Shown: positions 52,193 to 62,299, counted from the stretch's first letter. The stretch is 64,000 bases of DNA from Synechococcus sp. NB0720_010 (GCF_023078835.1 NZ_CP090898.1:994045-1058044); one strand, 5' to 3'. Numbers and translations: made by a program. The notes: a model not told the origin generated them from the letters alone.

Positions 52193-53371
52193 ATGACAGA
52201 GGCCTGGCAGCGGCAACCGGTCAAACGCCTCGCCAAGAGCGGCTTGATCCGAGGGATCGCGGTGCTCCCCCAGGGCCTTGAAGAAATTGGCGCCGAAGAG
52301 CTGATCAAGCTCGGCGCCAAGCAGGTACAACCCCTGCGGCGCGCCGCGGCCTTTGAGGCGGACATGGCCTGCCTCTATCGGCTCCATCTTCAATGCCGCT
52401 ATCCCTTCCGCTTCCTCCGGGAGATCGCGCGGTTCCCCTGCCATGACCGCGAGTCGCTCTACGACGGCATTCAGAACGCCCTGGACTGGGAGCGCTGGCT
52501 GCACCCTTCGATGAGCTTCCGCGTGGATGTCAGCGGCAGCAATCCCGGTCTGAGCCACAGCCACTACACGGCGCTGCAGGTCAAGAACGCCGTCGTCGAC
52601 CTGCAGCGTGACATCTGGGGCGAACGCTCCTCCGTGGATCTCGAGGAGCCCGACCTCTCCCTCCACGTCCACCTCAACCGCCACGAGGCGCGGCTCAGCC
52701 TCGATGGCTCTGGCGGCAGCCTCCATCGCCGCGGCTACCGCAGCGCCATGGGCCTCGCCCCCCTCAAGGAAAACCTGGCCGCCGGCCTGATCCGGCTGAC
52801 GGGCTGGGATGGATCCATCCCCTTGGTCGATCCCCTCTGTGGATCGGGGACACTGCTGATCGAAGCCGCCAGCTGGGCCCTCTCCCAGGCCCCAGGCCTG
52901 CATCGCCCCTTTGCCCTCGAGGGCTGGGCGGACTTTGACGCCGAGCTCTGGGACGAGGAGCAGCGCCGGGCCCAATCGCGGGAGCAACCGCTGAGCACGC
53001 TGCCGCTGCTGCTGGGCTGCGAACAGAACGCCAGCGTGGCGGAGCAAGCCAGACACAACGCCCAGGCCGCAGGACTCGCTGAAGCCATCACCCTCCAAAC
53101 CGGCGATTTCCGCACGCTCGCCCTGCCCAGCGGCCCGGGGGTCCTCGTCTGCAATCCGCCCTATGGCGAGCGCATTGGCGAGCGCGATGAACTCGAGCAG
53201 CTCTATGCCGATCTGGGGGCCATGGTGAAAGAGCGCTGCAGTGGCTGGAGCCTTTGGCTCCTCAGCGGCAACCCGGAGCTGACCGGCGCCCTACGCATGA
53301 AAGCCAGCCGGCGCATTCCGATCAGCAACGGAGGCATTGATTGCCGCTGGCTCCACTACGAAATCCGTTAA
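52193..53371 (+). CDS. THUMP-domain 23S rRNA m2G methyltransferase (RlmL-like)
   Basis: A 392-aa protein of the COG0116 type. N-terminal ferredoxin-like and THUMP region (about 20-165: LPQGLEEIGAEELIKLGAKQVQPLRRAAAFEAD in parts). The Rossmann methyltransferase domain has VDPLCGSGTLLIEAA (SAM site) and the catalytic NPPYGERIG. It corresponds to the N-terminal methyltransferase of E. coli RlmKL, which makes m2G2445. ATG at 52193. Confidence 0.92.
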   Translation: MTEAWQRQPVKRLAKSGLIRGIAVLPQGLEEIGAEELIKLGAKQVQPLRRAAAFEADMACLYRLHLQCRYPFRFLREIARFPCHDRESLYDGIQNALDWERWLHPSMSFRVDVSGSNPGLSHSHYTALQVKNAVVDLQRDIWGERSSVDLEEPDLSLHVHLNRHEARLSLDGSGGSLHRRGYRSAMGLAPLKENLAAGLIRLTGWDGSIPLVDPLCGSGTLLIEAASWALSQAPGLHRPFALEGWADFDAELWDEEQRRAQSREQPLSTLPLLLGCEQNASVAEQARHNAQAAGLAEAITLQTGDFRTLALPSGPGVLVCNPPYGERIGERDELEQLYADLGAMVKERCSGWSLWLLSGNPELTGALRMKASRRIPISNGGIDCRWLHYEIR

Positions 53372-53392
53372 AGCCAGCCCTAGGCTCCTGCC

Positions 53393-54730
53393 ATGAGTCA
53401 CTGGATCACACCCCTCCTCGCCAGCAGCCAGGGGTTAATGACGATCCCCCTCGAGATTCAACTGCTCTTCATCGGAGCGGTCTATCTGGGCACGCTGATC
53501 ATCAGCCGCTTCTCGATTCGAATTGGGATTCCCGCTGTTCTTGGGGTTCTCTTCTTAGGCCTGCTAATCAATCTTCAGGTTCTCGATATTCATCCATCCG
53601 AGGTCGAACGGCTTCAGACCTTCTCGCTGGCCCTACTGCTGTTTTATGCCGGACTGAAAACCGACACCCAGGCCATTCGTGGCTTCCTCAAATACGGCCT
53701 CGTCCTGGCCATTGCCGGGGTCGCCGTCTCCACCCTGGTCCTGGGTGCTGCGATCGTCTGGCTGACCTCCCAAAGCGGGGCGGCCATCACCCCGGGGCTC
53801 AGCAATGCCATCCCCCTGGGAGCAGCCCTTCTCGTGGCCGCCTGCCTGGGTTCCACCGACGCCGGAGCCACCCTCGGGGTCCTGCGTCAGGTCAAACGGC
53901 ATGTGCCGAAAAATGTTCAAGATCTGCTCGAATTTGAGTCTTCCGTCAACGACCCATCGGCGCTGATTTTGTTCAGCATCGCCGCCAGTCTCTTCAGCGT
54001 TGGAGCGCAAGGACAAGCACTCCCGGAGGTTGTCATTAGCGGCTTCTCAAGCCTGTTGCAAAAAATCGGTTCCGGAGTCCTGGTGGGCCTGGGATTTGGT
54101 TATGTCGCCCGCATGATGATCAACCGCCTGGTGGTCGACCGGGAGCAACTGCTCATCGTGGCGATCTCCATCGCCTTTATGGATTACGGCTGCACACAAA
54201 TTCTGGGCGGATCGGGCTTTGTCGCGGTTTATATAACCGGTCTATTGATGACCAATGAGCACTACCAACGCCCCGAGATCAACCACCAAACGATTCAAGA
54301 AGTGCTGCTGCCGTTCAACACCATGACGGAGATCAGCATCTTTTTCATCTTTGGTCTGCTGGTGAATCCAACCCACCTGCTGCCAGCCCTACCGGCCGGT
54401 CTGGCCACCGCCGCGGTCCTGATGCTCGTCGCCCGTCCCCTGAGCGTCCTGATCTTTCAGCGGCTCTCGCCCTTCAGCCTGAAGGAGTCCTTATTGATCG
54501 CCTGGTGCGGCCTACGCGGAGCGGTCCCCCTGGCTCTCTCCTTCAACGTCATGGGCGCCATCCCGTTATTGCGGGGAGTGCCCAGCGACGCAGCCGCCAG
54601 CGTCCTGGCCCAGAACTGCCAGGGGATCGTTTTCATCACGGTGATCCTCAACCTCAGCCTGCAGGGACTCTCCCTGCCGGGCCTCTGCCGCTGGCTCAGC
54701 GACCAACCAACGCCCGAGTCGTCTTCGTGA
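53393..54730 (+). CDS. Cation/proton antiporter (NhaP/CPA family)
   Basis: A 445-aa membrane protein with about 12 helices. Family features: ALLLFYAGLKTD, a conserved acidic stretch SLNDP-like (FESSVNDPSALILF) that carries the transport aspartate, and LIAWCGLRGAVPLALSF in a late helix. It exchanges Na+ or K+ for H+ and supports pH and salt homeostasis. Its 3' end overlaps the convergent holin-like gene by 35 bases. Confidence 0.92.
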   Translation: MSHWITPLLASSQGLMTIPLEIQLLFIGAVYLGTLIISRFSIRIGIPAVLGVLFLGLLINLQVLDIHPSEVERLQTFSLALLLFYAGLKTDTQAIRGFLKYGLVLAIAGVAVSTLVLGAAIVWLTSQSGAAITPGLSNAIPLGAALLVAACLGSTDAGATLGVLRQVKRHVPKNVQDLLEFESSVNDPSALILFSIAASLFSVGAQGQALPEVVISGFSSLLQKIGSGVLVGLGFGYVARMMINRLVVDREQLLIVAISIAFMDYGCTQILGGSGFVAVYITGLLMTNEHYQRPEINHQTIQEVLLPFNTMTEISIFFIFGLLVNPTHLLPALPAGLATAAVLMLVARPLSVLIFQRLSPFSLKESLLIAWCGLRGAVPLALSFNVMGAIPLLRGVPSDAAASVLAQNCQGIVFITVILNLSLQGLSLPGLCRWLSDQPTPESSS

Positions 54731-55106
54731 GACCCGCCAAGGTTTCGGGCAGGTAGGGGCCCTTGGTCATCAGGCCACCGATCCGCAGGAACACAGCACT
54801 CAGCAGCAGGTTCACCGCCATCAAGCCCAGGGCGGAGTGGATCCAGCTCCAGCCCCAGTTCTGATGCAGCCAGAAGAGCAGCGCCACATCGGCCGCCAAC
54901 CAGGCCATCAACAGCGCCGAGAGGCCCGCCATCAGCAGCACGACCCCGCCAATCAAACGGCGCTTCTCGCGGTCGGCCTCCTTCAGGGCGATCCGGACAT
55001 GCAGGTCCATCACCGAGGCCACCAACCCCGTGATCCGGGAGGCCGCCTTCAAGGGGACACCACGCCGCGGGGCGTCCTGCGAAGAAGAGGAGTCGGAGCT
55101 GGTCAT
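54696..55106 (-). CDS. Phage-holin-3_6/DUF1469-type membrane protein
   Basis: A 136-aa protein: disordered Ser-rich start, amphipathic helix (LVASVMDLHVRIALKEADREKRR), then two transmembrane helices (LIGGVVLLMAGLSALLMAWLAADVALLFWL and SALGLMAVNLLLSAVFLRIGG, in parts). This is the Actinobacteria/cyanobacteria 'phage holin family' (YqjE-like) pattern, not a real phage gene. It forms a two-gene unit with the DUF883-like gene (ATGA overlap). Confidence 0.82.
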   Translation of the reverse strand: MTSSDSSSSQDAPRRGVPLKAASRITGLVASVMDLHVRIALKEADREKRRLIGGVVLLMAGLSALLMAWLAADVALLFWLHQNWGWSWIHSALGLMAVNLLLSAVFLRIGGLMTKGPYLPETLAGLTKTTRALVGR

Positions 55107-55603
55107 GACGAACGGCGGCCGGAGAGCAACAGACCGAGCAGCAGCCCCACTCCAGCAGCCAATCCCAAAGCCATCAAGGGGCGCTCCCGCACCGGTTTTT
55201 CGATGCGAGGCCGCAAGTTGGCATTGAGGTCATCGAGCAGATGCTCCAGCTGCTCCTCCAGCGGCCGCAGGGAATCCGCCCACTGCTGGGCCTGGTCCTC
55301 GCCCACCGTCAGCAGATCCAGCAACTGCTCCTTGACTCCCTCACTGGTGCGGCCGGTCTGCCGGGCAATCACCTCCACCACGGTGTCCAGGCTGCCCCGC
55401 GTGGCCTCCAGGGTGTGACGGGCGACGTCTGGCCACTCCCGCTGGATCGTCGGCAGAAACTGCTCGAAGCGCTCTCGAAACAAGCTCGCCACCGGCGAGA
55501 GGGGCTCGGTCTCAGGCGCCTCCTCCGGCTCGATCTTGGCCCGCCAGGGCTGCTCCTGCACGGGCTCCTGGGGGACACCGTTGCTGGTCGTGCCTGAGTC
55601 CAT
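55103..55603 (-). CDS. YqjD/ElaB-like (DUF883-type) C-tail-anchored protein
   Basis: A 166-aa protein with a long helical region (RERFEQFLPTIQREWPDVARHTLE, LLTVGEDQAQQWADSLRPLEEQLEHLLDDL in parts) and a C-terminal anchor RPLMALGLAAGVGLLLGLLL ending SGRRSS. The ending is typical of YqjD/ElaB proteins, which bind ribosomes or respond to stress in E. coli. It is coupled to the YqjE-like gene, so the pair matches the enterobacterial yqjD-yqjE arrangement. ATG at 55603. Confidence 0.8.
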   Translation of the reverse strand: MDSGTTSNGVPQEPVQEQPWRAKIEPEEAPETEPLSPVASLFRERFEQFLPTIQREWPDVARHTLEATRGSLDTVVEVIARQTGRTSEGVKEQLLDLLTVGEDQAQQWADSLRPLEEQLEHLLDDLNANLRPRIEKPVRERPLMALGLAAGVGLLLGLLLSGRRSS

Positions 55604-55694
55604 GGAGCCGTGGGACAGCCACCACACCGTAGTGACCATGCCTTGAAATCGACAGAGGGTCGGCTACCTTTCTGGTGCTCGACGCTCGGGCCTG

Positions 55695-58600
55695 TTGGTT
55701 CACATCAATCAGGTAGAGCTGACCCACTTCAAGTCCTTTGGCGGATCGATGTCGATCCCACTGGACGAGGGGTTCACGGTGGTCACCGGCCCGAACGGCT
55801 CGGGCAAAAGCAACATCCTCGATGGGGTCCTCTTCTGCCTGGGCCTCGCCAGCAGCCGCGGCATGCGGGCGGAGCGACTGCCCGACCTGGTCAACAGCTC
55901 CAAGCTCAAGCAGGGCAAAGCGGCCGAAACGGTCGTCTCCGTTCGTTTCGACCTGAGCGACTGGCAGCCCGATGAGGCCGAACAGGGTCTCGAGGCACCC
56001 GAAGAGGGCCCCTGGATCAAACCCGGGCAAACCGAGTGGACCGTCACCCGCCGGCTGCGCATTGCCCCCGGCGGCACCTACGCCAGCACCTACAGCGCCG
56101 ACGGCATCCCCTGCAATCTCCAGCAGCTGCAAACCCAGCTGCGGCGGCTGCGGGTGGACCCGGAAGGCAGCAACGTCGTCATGCAGGGCGACGTCACCCG
56201 CATCGTCTCGATGAGTTCCCGCGACCGCCGGGGAATCATCGATGAGCTCGCCGGGGTGGCCCTCTTCGACTCCCGCATCGAGCAGACCCGCTCCAAACTC
56301 TCGGACGTGCAGGACCGGGAAGAGCGCTGCGCCATCGTCCAGCAGGAACTGCTGGTCTCCCGGCAAAAGCTCGAGCGGGACTGCGCCAAAGCCCGCACCT
56401 ACCAGGAGCTGCGGGAGCGCTTCCAGCGGGGCCGGCTGCAGGAGCAGGTGCTCGGGTTCGAGCAGGCCGAGGCCCAGTTCAAACAACTGCAGAGCCGCCA
56501 GGAGGCGCTCAAGCGCCAGCAAGAGAACGAGCGCCAGAGCGTCAGCGAAGGTCGAAGCACCCTCGAGACCGCCTCCAAAGCCCTCGACGCCCTGCAGGCC
56601 GAGGTCAAAGCCCTTGGGGAAGATCAGCTCCTGGCGGTGCAGTCCGAGCTCGCCGGCCTGGAGGCCAGCGCCAGGGAACTCAGCCGCCAGGCGGAGAAAC
56701 ACCAACAGGGCGCCGAGGAACTCCAGCGTCAGCGCATGGAGCTCGGCCGCCAGCAAGCCGACCTCAAGCAGCAGCAAAGCCAGCTCAACAGCGCGGACGA
56801 TCAGGCCAGCCTGGAGGAGGCCGAAGCGGGTTGCCGCACTGCCGAAGCCGCCGTCGAACTCTCCCGCCGTCGCCTGGGGGAAGTGGCCGGCCGCAGCGGC
56901 AGCTGGCTGGAAGAGCAAAAGCAGCGCAGCCGCCAACGCCAGGAGCTCCAGGCCAAGCTCTCCCCGCTGCAGGCCGAACAGCAGCAGCTCGTCGAGCGCC
57001 TGCGCCAAGAGCAGGAACGCCTGGGAGAACTGCAGGAGCAACTGCAACAGGACGCCGCCAGCAGCGATGGGGTTTCCAGCTCCCTCACCGCCCTGGAGGA
57101 CGAGTGGCATCAACTGCTCGACGAGCTCAAGGCCCAGCAGACCCGCGCCCAGGAGCTCGCCGAAGCCCTCGCGCTGCAGCAGCGCACCCGCCAACGGCTC
57201 GAGCAGGAGCAGGTCAGCCTGGAGCGAGACATCGCCCGGATGGAGTCCCGGCGGGAAACCATCCAGGAAAGCCGCGGCACCGGAGCCCTGCGCCTGCTTC
57301 TCGAGGCTGGACTGGAGGGCATCCACGGCCCCGTCGCCCAACTCGCCGAGGTGGAGGAAGCCCATCGCCTCGCCCTGGAGGTGGCCGCCGGCGCCCGCCT
57401 TGGCCAGGTGGTGGTCGATGACGACCGCATTGCCGCCCGGGCGATCGATCTACTCAAGAGCCGCCGGGCGGGTCGCCTGACCTTCCTGCCCCTCAACAAG
57501 ATCCGTGGCGGGGGCGGGGCCATGCGCAACGGCGCCGCCTTTGAGCGCGGTGGCGCAGCCGTGGGCGGCGACGGTCTGGTGGGGCGGGCCGTGGAGCTCG
57601 TGCGCTTTGAGCCCGTCTATGGCGAGGTCTTCCGCTACGTCTTCGGCGACACCCTGGTCTTCCGGGATCTCGCCAGCGCCCGCCGCGAACTGGGCCGCTG
57701 CCGCGCCGTCACCCTCGATGGCGAACTGCTCGAGAAGAGCGGGGCCATGACCGGGGGGAGCCTGCAACAGCGGGGCAATCAACTCAGCTTCGGTGCCGCC
57801 AGCGACGCCGACGAAGCCGAACCCCTGCGCCGGCGTCTGCTGGAGCTCGGGGAAACCCTGCTGGCCAGCAAGCGCAAGGAATCCGAGCTCGGACGGGCCC
57901 TCGAAGAACTGCGGCCGCAGCTCAGCCGGCTGGAGCAACGCAAGGCCGCCCTGGACGCCGAGCGCACGGCCGCCCAACGGGCCAGCGGCCCGCTGCAGGA
58001 GCGCCGCAATCAGCTCAGCGCGCGGATCCAGCAGATCGAGACCGACCTGGGCGGCGGGCAGCAGCGCCTGCAGGCCATCGCCACGGAACTCACCCCGCTG
58101 CAGCAAGCCCTGCAGCAGTTAGAGGCCAGTGAAGCCAGCGCCCAAGCCAGCGGCGACAGCGAGCGCTGGCAGGGCCTGCAGCAGGAACTCGAGGCCGCCG
58201 ATGCCGCCCTGACCCAGGCCAGACAGGAACGCGACAACCTGCTGGCCGCGCGCCGGGAGAGGGGACTGGCCGCCGAGCGGGTCAGCAGCCAACTCCAAGC
58301 CCTGGGCGGGGAAGAGCAGCGGCTCGCCCAGGCCGTCAATGCCCTGATCGCTGAGCGCACCCAGTGGAAGGAGCAGCAGCAGGCCGATCAACAGAAGCGC
58401 AGCGCCCTCGAGGCCAAGCAGCAGGAGCTGCAAACCCGCTTTGGTGAGCGGCGCCGCGCCCGCGATGAAGCCGAGGCCCAACTCGCCAAGCAGCGCCAGG
58501 CCCTGCAACAACAGGAATGGGAACTGCAGCGCCTGGGCGAGGAACTCCTGGCCCTGGCCGAGGAGGAGCGCAGCAGCGGCGGCCGGCTGGAGCAGCTGCA

Positions 58601-59300
58601 ACGGGAGCTCCCCGATCCCCTGCCTGAGATCCCCGAGGAGGTGCGCAAGAACGGCCTCGAGGCGCTTCAGGCCGAGCTCAAGAGCCTGCAGCAGCGCATG
58701 GAGGCCCTCGAGCCGGTCAACATGCTTGCCCTGCAGGAGCTCGAAGAACTCGAGACGCGGCTGGCGGACCTGCAGGAGCGACTCGACGTCCTCTGCAAAG
58801 AACGCGAGGAGCTACTGCTGCGCATCGAAACCGTGGCCACCCTGCGCCAGGAGGCCTTCATGGAGGCCTTCAACGCCGTCGATGAGCACTTCCGCGACAT
58901 CTTTGCCGGCCTCTCCGACGGCGAGGGCTTCCTGCAGCTGGAAAACCAGGAGGCTCCCCTCGAGGGCGGCCTCAACCTGGTGGCCCACCCCAAGGGCAAG
59001 GCCGTGCGCCGCCTGGCCTCCATGAGCGGCGGCGAGAAGTCCCTGACGGCCCTGAGCTTCCTCTTTGCCCTGCAGCGCTTCCGCCCGTCGCCCTTCTACG
59101 CCCTTGATGAGGTCGACAGCTTCCTCGATGGCGTGAACGTCGAGCGGCTCGCCGCCCTGATCGCCCAGCAGGCCGATGCCGCCCAGTTCCTGGTGGTCAG
59201 CCACCGCCGTCCGATGATTGGTGCCGCCACCCGCACCATCGGTGTGACCCAAGCCCGCGGGGCCCACACCCAGGTGGTGGGATTACCCCCGGCGGCCTAA
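55695..59300 (+). CDS. smc: Chromosome segregation ATPase SMC
   Basis: A 1201-aa SMC protein that loops and organises the chromosome with ScpA/ScpB. Walker A TGPNGSGKSNILDG is at 31-44. Two long coiled coils flank the hinge (about 515-680, LEGIHGPVAQLAEVEE). The C-terminal head has the signature LASMSGGEKSLTAL and Walker B ALDEVDSFLDG. The start is TTG at 55695 (MVHINQVELTHFKSF), supported by the conserved N-terminus. High Gln/Glu content in the coils gives many antisense frames, none real. Confidence 0.97.
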   Translation: MVHINQVELTHFKSFGGSMSIPLDEGFTVVTGPNGSGKSNILDGVLFCLGLASSRGMRAERLPDLVNSSKLKQGKAAETVVSVRFDLSDWQPDEAEQGLEAPEEGPWIKPGQTEWTVTRRLRIAPGGTYASTYSADGIPCNLQQLQTQLRRLRVDPEGSNVVMQGDVTRIVSMSSRDRRGIIDELAGVALFDSRIEQTRSKLSDVQDREERCAIVQQELLVSRQKLERDCAKARTYQELRERFQRGRLQEQVLGFEQAEAQFKQLQSRQEALKRQQENERQSVSEGRSTLETASKALDALQAEVKALGEDQLLAVQSELAGLEASARELSRQAEKHQQGAEELQRQRMELGRQQADLKQQQSQLNSADDQASLEEAEAGCRTAEAAVELSRRRLGEVAGRSGSWLEEQKQRSRQRQELQAKLSPLQAEQQQLVERLRQEQERLGELQEQLQQDAASSDGVSSSLTALEDEWHQLLDELKAQQTRAQELAEALALQQRTRQRLEQEQVSLERDIARMESRRETIQESRGTGALRLLLEAGLEGIHGPVAQLAEVEEAHRLALEVAAGARLGQVVVDDDRIAARAIDLLKSRRAGRLTFLPLNKIRGGGGAMRNGAAFERGGAAVGGDGLVGRAVELVRFEPVYGEVFRYVFGDTLVFRDLASARRELGRCRAVTLDGELLEKSGAMTGGSLQQRGNQLSFGAASDADEAEPLRRRLLELGETLLASKRKESELGRALEELRPQLSRLEQRKAALDAERTAAQRASGPLQERRNQLSARIQQIETDLGGGQQRLQAIATELTPLQQALQQLEASEASAQASGDSERWQGLQQELEAADAALTQARQERDNLLAARRERGLAAERVSSQLQALGGEEQRLAQAVNALIAERTQWKEQQQADQQKRSALEAKQQELQTRFGERRRARDEAEAQLAKQRQALQQQEWELQRLGEELLALAEEERSSGGRLEQLQRELPDPLPEIPEEVRKNGLEALQAELKSLQQRMEALEPVNMLALQELEELETRLADLQERLDVLCKEREELLLRIETVATLRQEAFMEAFNAVDEHFRDIFAGLSDGEGFLQLENQEAPLEGGLNLVAHPKGKAVRRLASMSGGEKSLTALSFLFALQRFRPSPFYALDEVDSFLDGVNVERLAALIAQQADAAQFLVVSHRRPMIGAATRTIGVTQARGAHTQVVGLPPAA

Positions 59301-59335
59301 CCAAGCTCCGACAGGTTTTCGGTCACAATGCGCCC

Positions 59336-60262
59336 ATGACAAGCACTCCACCCGGAAGCGACCCAGCGGCCACCCCCAGCGACCGCCTCTGGCTGCGCTC
59401 GGAGCTCATGGGCACCCAGGTGATCACCCGGGACACCGGCCGGCGTCTGGGTGTGGTGGGTGAAGTTGTAGTGGATATCGACCGCCGCGAGGTGGTCTCC
59501 CTGGGCCTGCGGGACAACCCGCTCACGCGTTTTCTGCCGGGCCTTCCCCGTTGGATGCCCCTGGAGAGCATCCGCCAAGTGGGCGATGTGATCCTGGTGG
59601 ATTCGGCTGACTCCCTCTCTGAGAACTTCGATCCGGACCGTTATTCCCGGGTGATCAACTGCCAGGTGATCACCGAATCCGGGGAGCAGCTGGGCCGCGT
59701 GCTGGGCTTCAGCTTTGACATCGAGACCGGCGAACTCACCACCCTGGTGCTCGGAGCCGTTGGTGTCCCGCTGCTCGGCGAGGGGGTGCTCAGCACCTGG
59801 GAGCTGACCGTTGAAGAGATCGTCAGCAGCGGTCCCGATCGGATCATTGTTTATGAGGGCGCCGAGGAAAAGCTCAAGCAGCTCGGCACCGGCCTGCTCG
59901 AGAAGCTCGGCGTCGGTGGCCCCAGCTGGGAGCAGGAGGAACGCGAGCGCTATCGCCTGAACATGGTTCCCGTCGAGAACCAACTGGCCGCGGGGCAACC
60001 CACCGCCCAGGAGGAGCAGCGCCGCATCGAGCCGGCCACCAACCGCCGCTTCGAACCGGAAGAGGACTACGACTACGTCGAGGTGGAGCAGCGCCGCGAA
60101 CGCGAGCCCCTGCGCCAGCGCCGCTATCTCGATGAGGAGCCCGCACCGCGCCGCTATGTGCGCGATGAGTCGCCCCTGGACGTCGAGCCCTATGAGCCCT
60201 TCGACGAGCGGGCACCCCTGCCGCGGCGGCGGGAGCCCTCCGGCGGCGGCGATCCCTGGTGA
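59336..60262 (+). CDS. PRC-barrel domain protein
   Basis: A 308-aa protein with two PRC-barrel domains: about 18-95 (LRSELMGTQVITRDTGRRLGVVGEVVVDI, in parts) and about 105-185 (INCQVITESGEQLGRVLGFSFDIETGELTTLVL, in parts). The C-terminal 110 residues are disordered, very rich in Arg, Glu and Pro. PRC-barrels bind RNA-processing or photosynthetic complexes; the partner here is unknown. It lies 35 bases after smc. Confidence 0.88.
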   Translation: MTSTPPGSDPAATPSDRLWLRSELMGTQVITRDTGRRLGVVGEVVVDIDRREVVSLGLRDNPLTRFLPGLPRWMPLESIRQVGDVILVDSADSLSENFDPDRYSRVINCQVITESGEQLGRVLGFSFDIETGELTTLVLGAVGVPLLGEGVLSTWELTVEEIVSSGPDRIIVYEGAEEKLKQLGTGLLEKLGVGGPSWEQEERERYRLNMVPVENQLAAGQPTAQEEQRRIEPATNRRFEPEEDYDYVEVEQRREREPLRQRRYLDEEPAPRRYVRDESPLDVEPYEPFDERAPLPRRREPSGGGDPW

Positions 60263-60271
60263 GGGAAGGGC

Positions 60272-60673
60272 CTAGCCCTTCTCCTCCTCAAAATTCAGGG
60301 ACGCGGAATTGACGCAGTAGCGCAGCCCAGTGGGGGTGGGGCCGTCATTGAAGACGTGACCCAGGTGGGCATCGCAGTTGGCGCACTTGATCTCGGTACG
60401 GACCATGCCGTGGCTGGTGTCCGAGTGGGTGCTGATGGCGCCCTCCTTGGCCCCATCCCAGAAGCTCGGCCAGCCGGTGCCGGAGTTGAACTTGGTCTCA
60501 GAGCTGAACAGCTCACTGCCGCAGCAGACGCAGCGGTACATCCCCTTGGCCTTGTTGTCCCAGTAGATCCCGGTGAAGGCCCGCTCGGTCCCGCCCATGC
60601 GGGCCACCTGGAACTGCTCAGGGGTGAGCTTCTCGCGCCATTGCTCGTTGTCGTGCTGGGCGGCGTCAGCCAT
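60272..60673 (-). CDS. msrB: Peptide methionine-R-sulfoxide reductase
   Basis: A 133-aa enzyme that reduces Met-R-sulfoxide in proteins. Zinc Cys pairs C48/C51 ([10 protein letters not shown]) and C97/C100 ([13 protein letters not shown]). [11 protein letters not shown] and the catalytic C120 in RYCVNSASL are all present. Length typical. Confidence 0.96.
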   Translation of the reverse strand: MADAAQHDNEQWREKLTPEQFQVARMGGTERAFTGIYWDNKAKGMYRCVCCGSELFSSETKFNSGTGWPSFWDGAKEGAISTHSDTSHGMVRTEIKCANCDAHLGHVFNDGPTPTGLRYCVNSASLNFEEEKG

Positions 60674-60702
60674 CGCTTGGAAGCCTGGGAAACCCGCTCA
60701 AA

Positions 60703-61986
60703 CTAGGCAGCGCCAGCAGAAGGCGGCGGCAGCAATTCCCGCACCATCCCAGCCAGAGCCGCCACGGCCCCGGGCTGCCCCCGCAGGCTGCGCAGGTCCT
60801 CCCGCATCCCCTCCAGGCGCTGCGGATGGGCCAACCAATCGGCGGCCTCAGCGGCGATCTCCTGGGGTGTGATCGCCCCGACCCGCTCGGGCACCACCTG
60901 GCGGCCTGCGGAGATATTGGGCCAGGCCAAGAAGCCGTGGTTGCGCATCCGCCAGGCCGTCAAGGCCGCCCCCAGCAGCCAACGCAGGAAGGGCAGGCGG
61001 GCCAGGATTCCAATGCCCCCATCCCAGGCCTGCATCACATGCAAGTGCTGGGTCGGCACCAGCACGATCATCGGCACCCCCAGGGCACCCAACTCCGCGG
61101 TGTTCGCCCCGACGGTGGTCAAGGCCAGTTGGCATTGACTCAGCACCCCGTGGGCTGGCTGCTCCTCCACCAAGCAAATCCGCGAGCCAGCGGGGGTCAC
61201 CAAGTCAGAGCCCTCCAGCACCGGCTCACCCGAGCCGTAGTGCTGCGCGATCGGATTCGCCGCACTGCCGTAGGCCAGCAGCTCCTCAACACTGGTGGTC
61301 GGAGCCACCGGCAGCAGAAAGCGGATACCCGGCCGCTGGGCCGCCAGACGATCAGCGGCCTCCAGCAAAAACGGCACGCCCACCTGCAACTTGGCGCGTT
61401 TGGAACCGGGCATCAACGCCACCCATTCCCCCTGGGGCAAGGGGCGCTCGGAGCGCGCGGCCTCCGAGAGATCCGCCATCAGGTCACCGACCACCTGGCA
61501 GCGGGGTTGCCAACGCCGCGCCAGGCGATCCGCCGCCGCCGGCCCCATGGCCGCAATCCGGTCGTTCCAGCGGGGCCAGCGCGCCACCCATTCGGCATAG
61601 GTGATGTGGCGATAGCCCAGGCGCGCTGAGAGCAGCACGGTCCAGAACTGATCGCCCCCAAGGAACACCACAACGCCACGACGGGGCCAATGGCCCAAGC
61701 GCTGGGGCCTGAGCAACAGGCTCCAGAAGCGCTTGGCCGGACTGATCCGCTCAAACAAGCCCATCCGATCGGCCACCTGGTGCTCAATGCCCGTGGCATT
61801 GGGGCAGGGCACCAAGACCAACTGCAGGGCCATCGGCGCCCCAGGCGTCAGGGGCCGCAGGGGCAACTCACGGTGCAACCGCTGGGCCAGGGGCCGCACC
61901 CAGGTGGCCAGCTCACCAGGTCCATTGCAGACCAGGACGATGCAGGCATCGCCGTGTGGATTGGGCTCAGCGGCGGCAGGCTTCAC
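60703..61986 (-). CDS. LpxB-related glycosyltransferase-like protein
   Basis: A 427-aa protein related to lipid-A-disaccharide synthase: start VLVCNGPGELATWVRPLAQRL, then GVVVFLGGDQFWTVLLSARLGY, a MPGSKRAKLQ motif as in LpxB (PGSR), and LALTTVGANTAELGALGVPMIVLVP for the nucleotide sugar. True LpxB has a different N-terminus, so this is the 'lipid-A-disaccharide synthase-related' cyanobacterial family. Substrate unknown. Confidence 0.82.
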   Translation of the reverse strand: MKPAAAEPNPHGDACIVLVCNGPGELATWVRPLAQRLHRELPLRPLTPGAPMALQLVLVPCPNATGIEHQVADRMGLFERISPAKRFWSLLLRPQRLGHWPRRGVVVFLGGDQFWTVLLSARLGYRHITYAEWVARWPRWNDRIAAMGPAAADRLARRWQPRCQVVGDLMADLSEAARSERPLPQGEWVALMPGSKRAKLQVGVPFLLEAADRLAAQRPGIRFLLPVAPTTSVEELLAYGSAANPIAQHYGSGEPVLEGSDLVTPAGSRICLVEEQPAHGVLSQCQLALTTVGANTAELGALGVPMIVLVPTQHLHVMQAWDGGIGILARLPFLRWLLGAALTAWRMRNHGFLAWPNISAGRQVVPERVGAITPQEIAAEAADWLAHPQRLEGMREDLRSLRGQPGAVAALAGMVRELLPPPSAGAA

Positions 61987-62005
61987 GCTGCGGAGCTCTG
62001 AACGA

Positions 62006-62087
62006 TGCGGATGGCGAGACTTGAACTCGCAAGACCGAAGTCACACGCCCCTCAAACGTGCGTGTCTACCAATTCCACCACATCCGC
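62006..62087 (-). tRNA. tRNA-Leu (anticodon GAG)
   Basis: Minus-strand class II tRNA: acceptor GCGGATG/CATCCGC, D arm GTGGAATTGGTAGACAC, anticodon stem CACGT/GCGTG with loop TTGAGGG (anticodon GAG), a long variable arm TGACTTCGGTCT, T arm GCGAG-TTCAAGT-CTCGC, discriminator A. CCA is not encoded. Confidence 0.95.
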
Positions 62088-62299
62088 GTGGTAGTGAGCG
62101 TCCAAGCCAAAACGAAGTCCTGGTCTGGAATCTCGGGGGGAGTCCACCACCGAAAAACGGTGGCGTGAGGGGTGCAGCACTGATGCACTGCCCAGGCAAT
62201 ATACCCATCGCCTGACCCCGCCCAGCAAGGGGATGGGCCCAGTCATCACTGATACAGTCCACCCGGCCCGCCCTGCCGGATTCGCCGGACTGCCACTGG

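Noticed and set aside
54696-55106. Prophage remnant suggested by the holin-like gene
   Set aside because: The family is a common bacterial YqjE-type membrane protein and no other phage gene is nearby.
55512-57365. 617-aa minus-strand open frame opposite smc
   Set aside because: Leu/Ala/Gly-rich artefact of Gln/Glu-rich coiled-coil codons; SMC is intact on the other strand.
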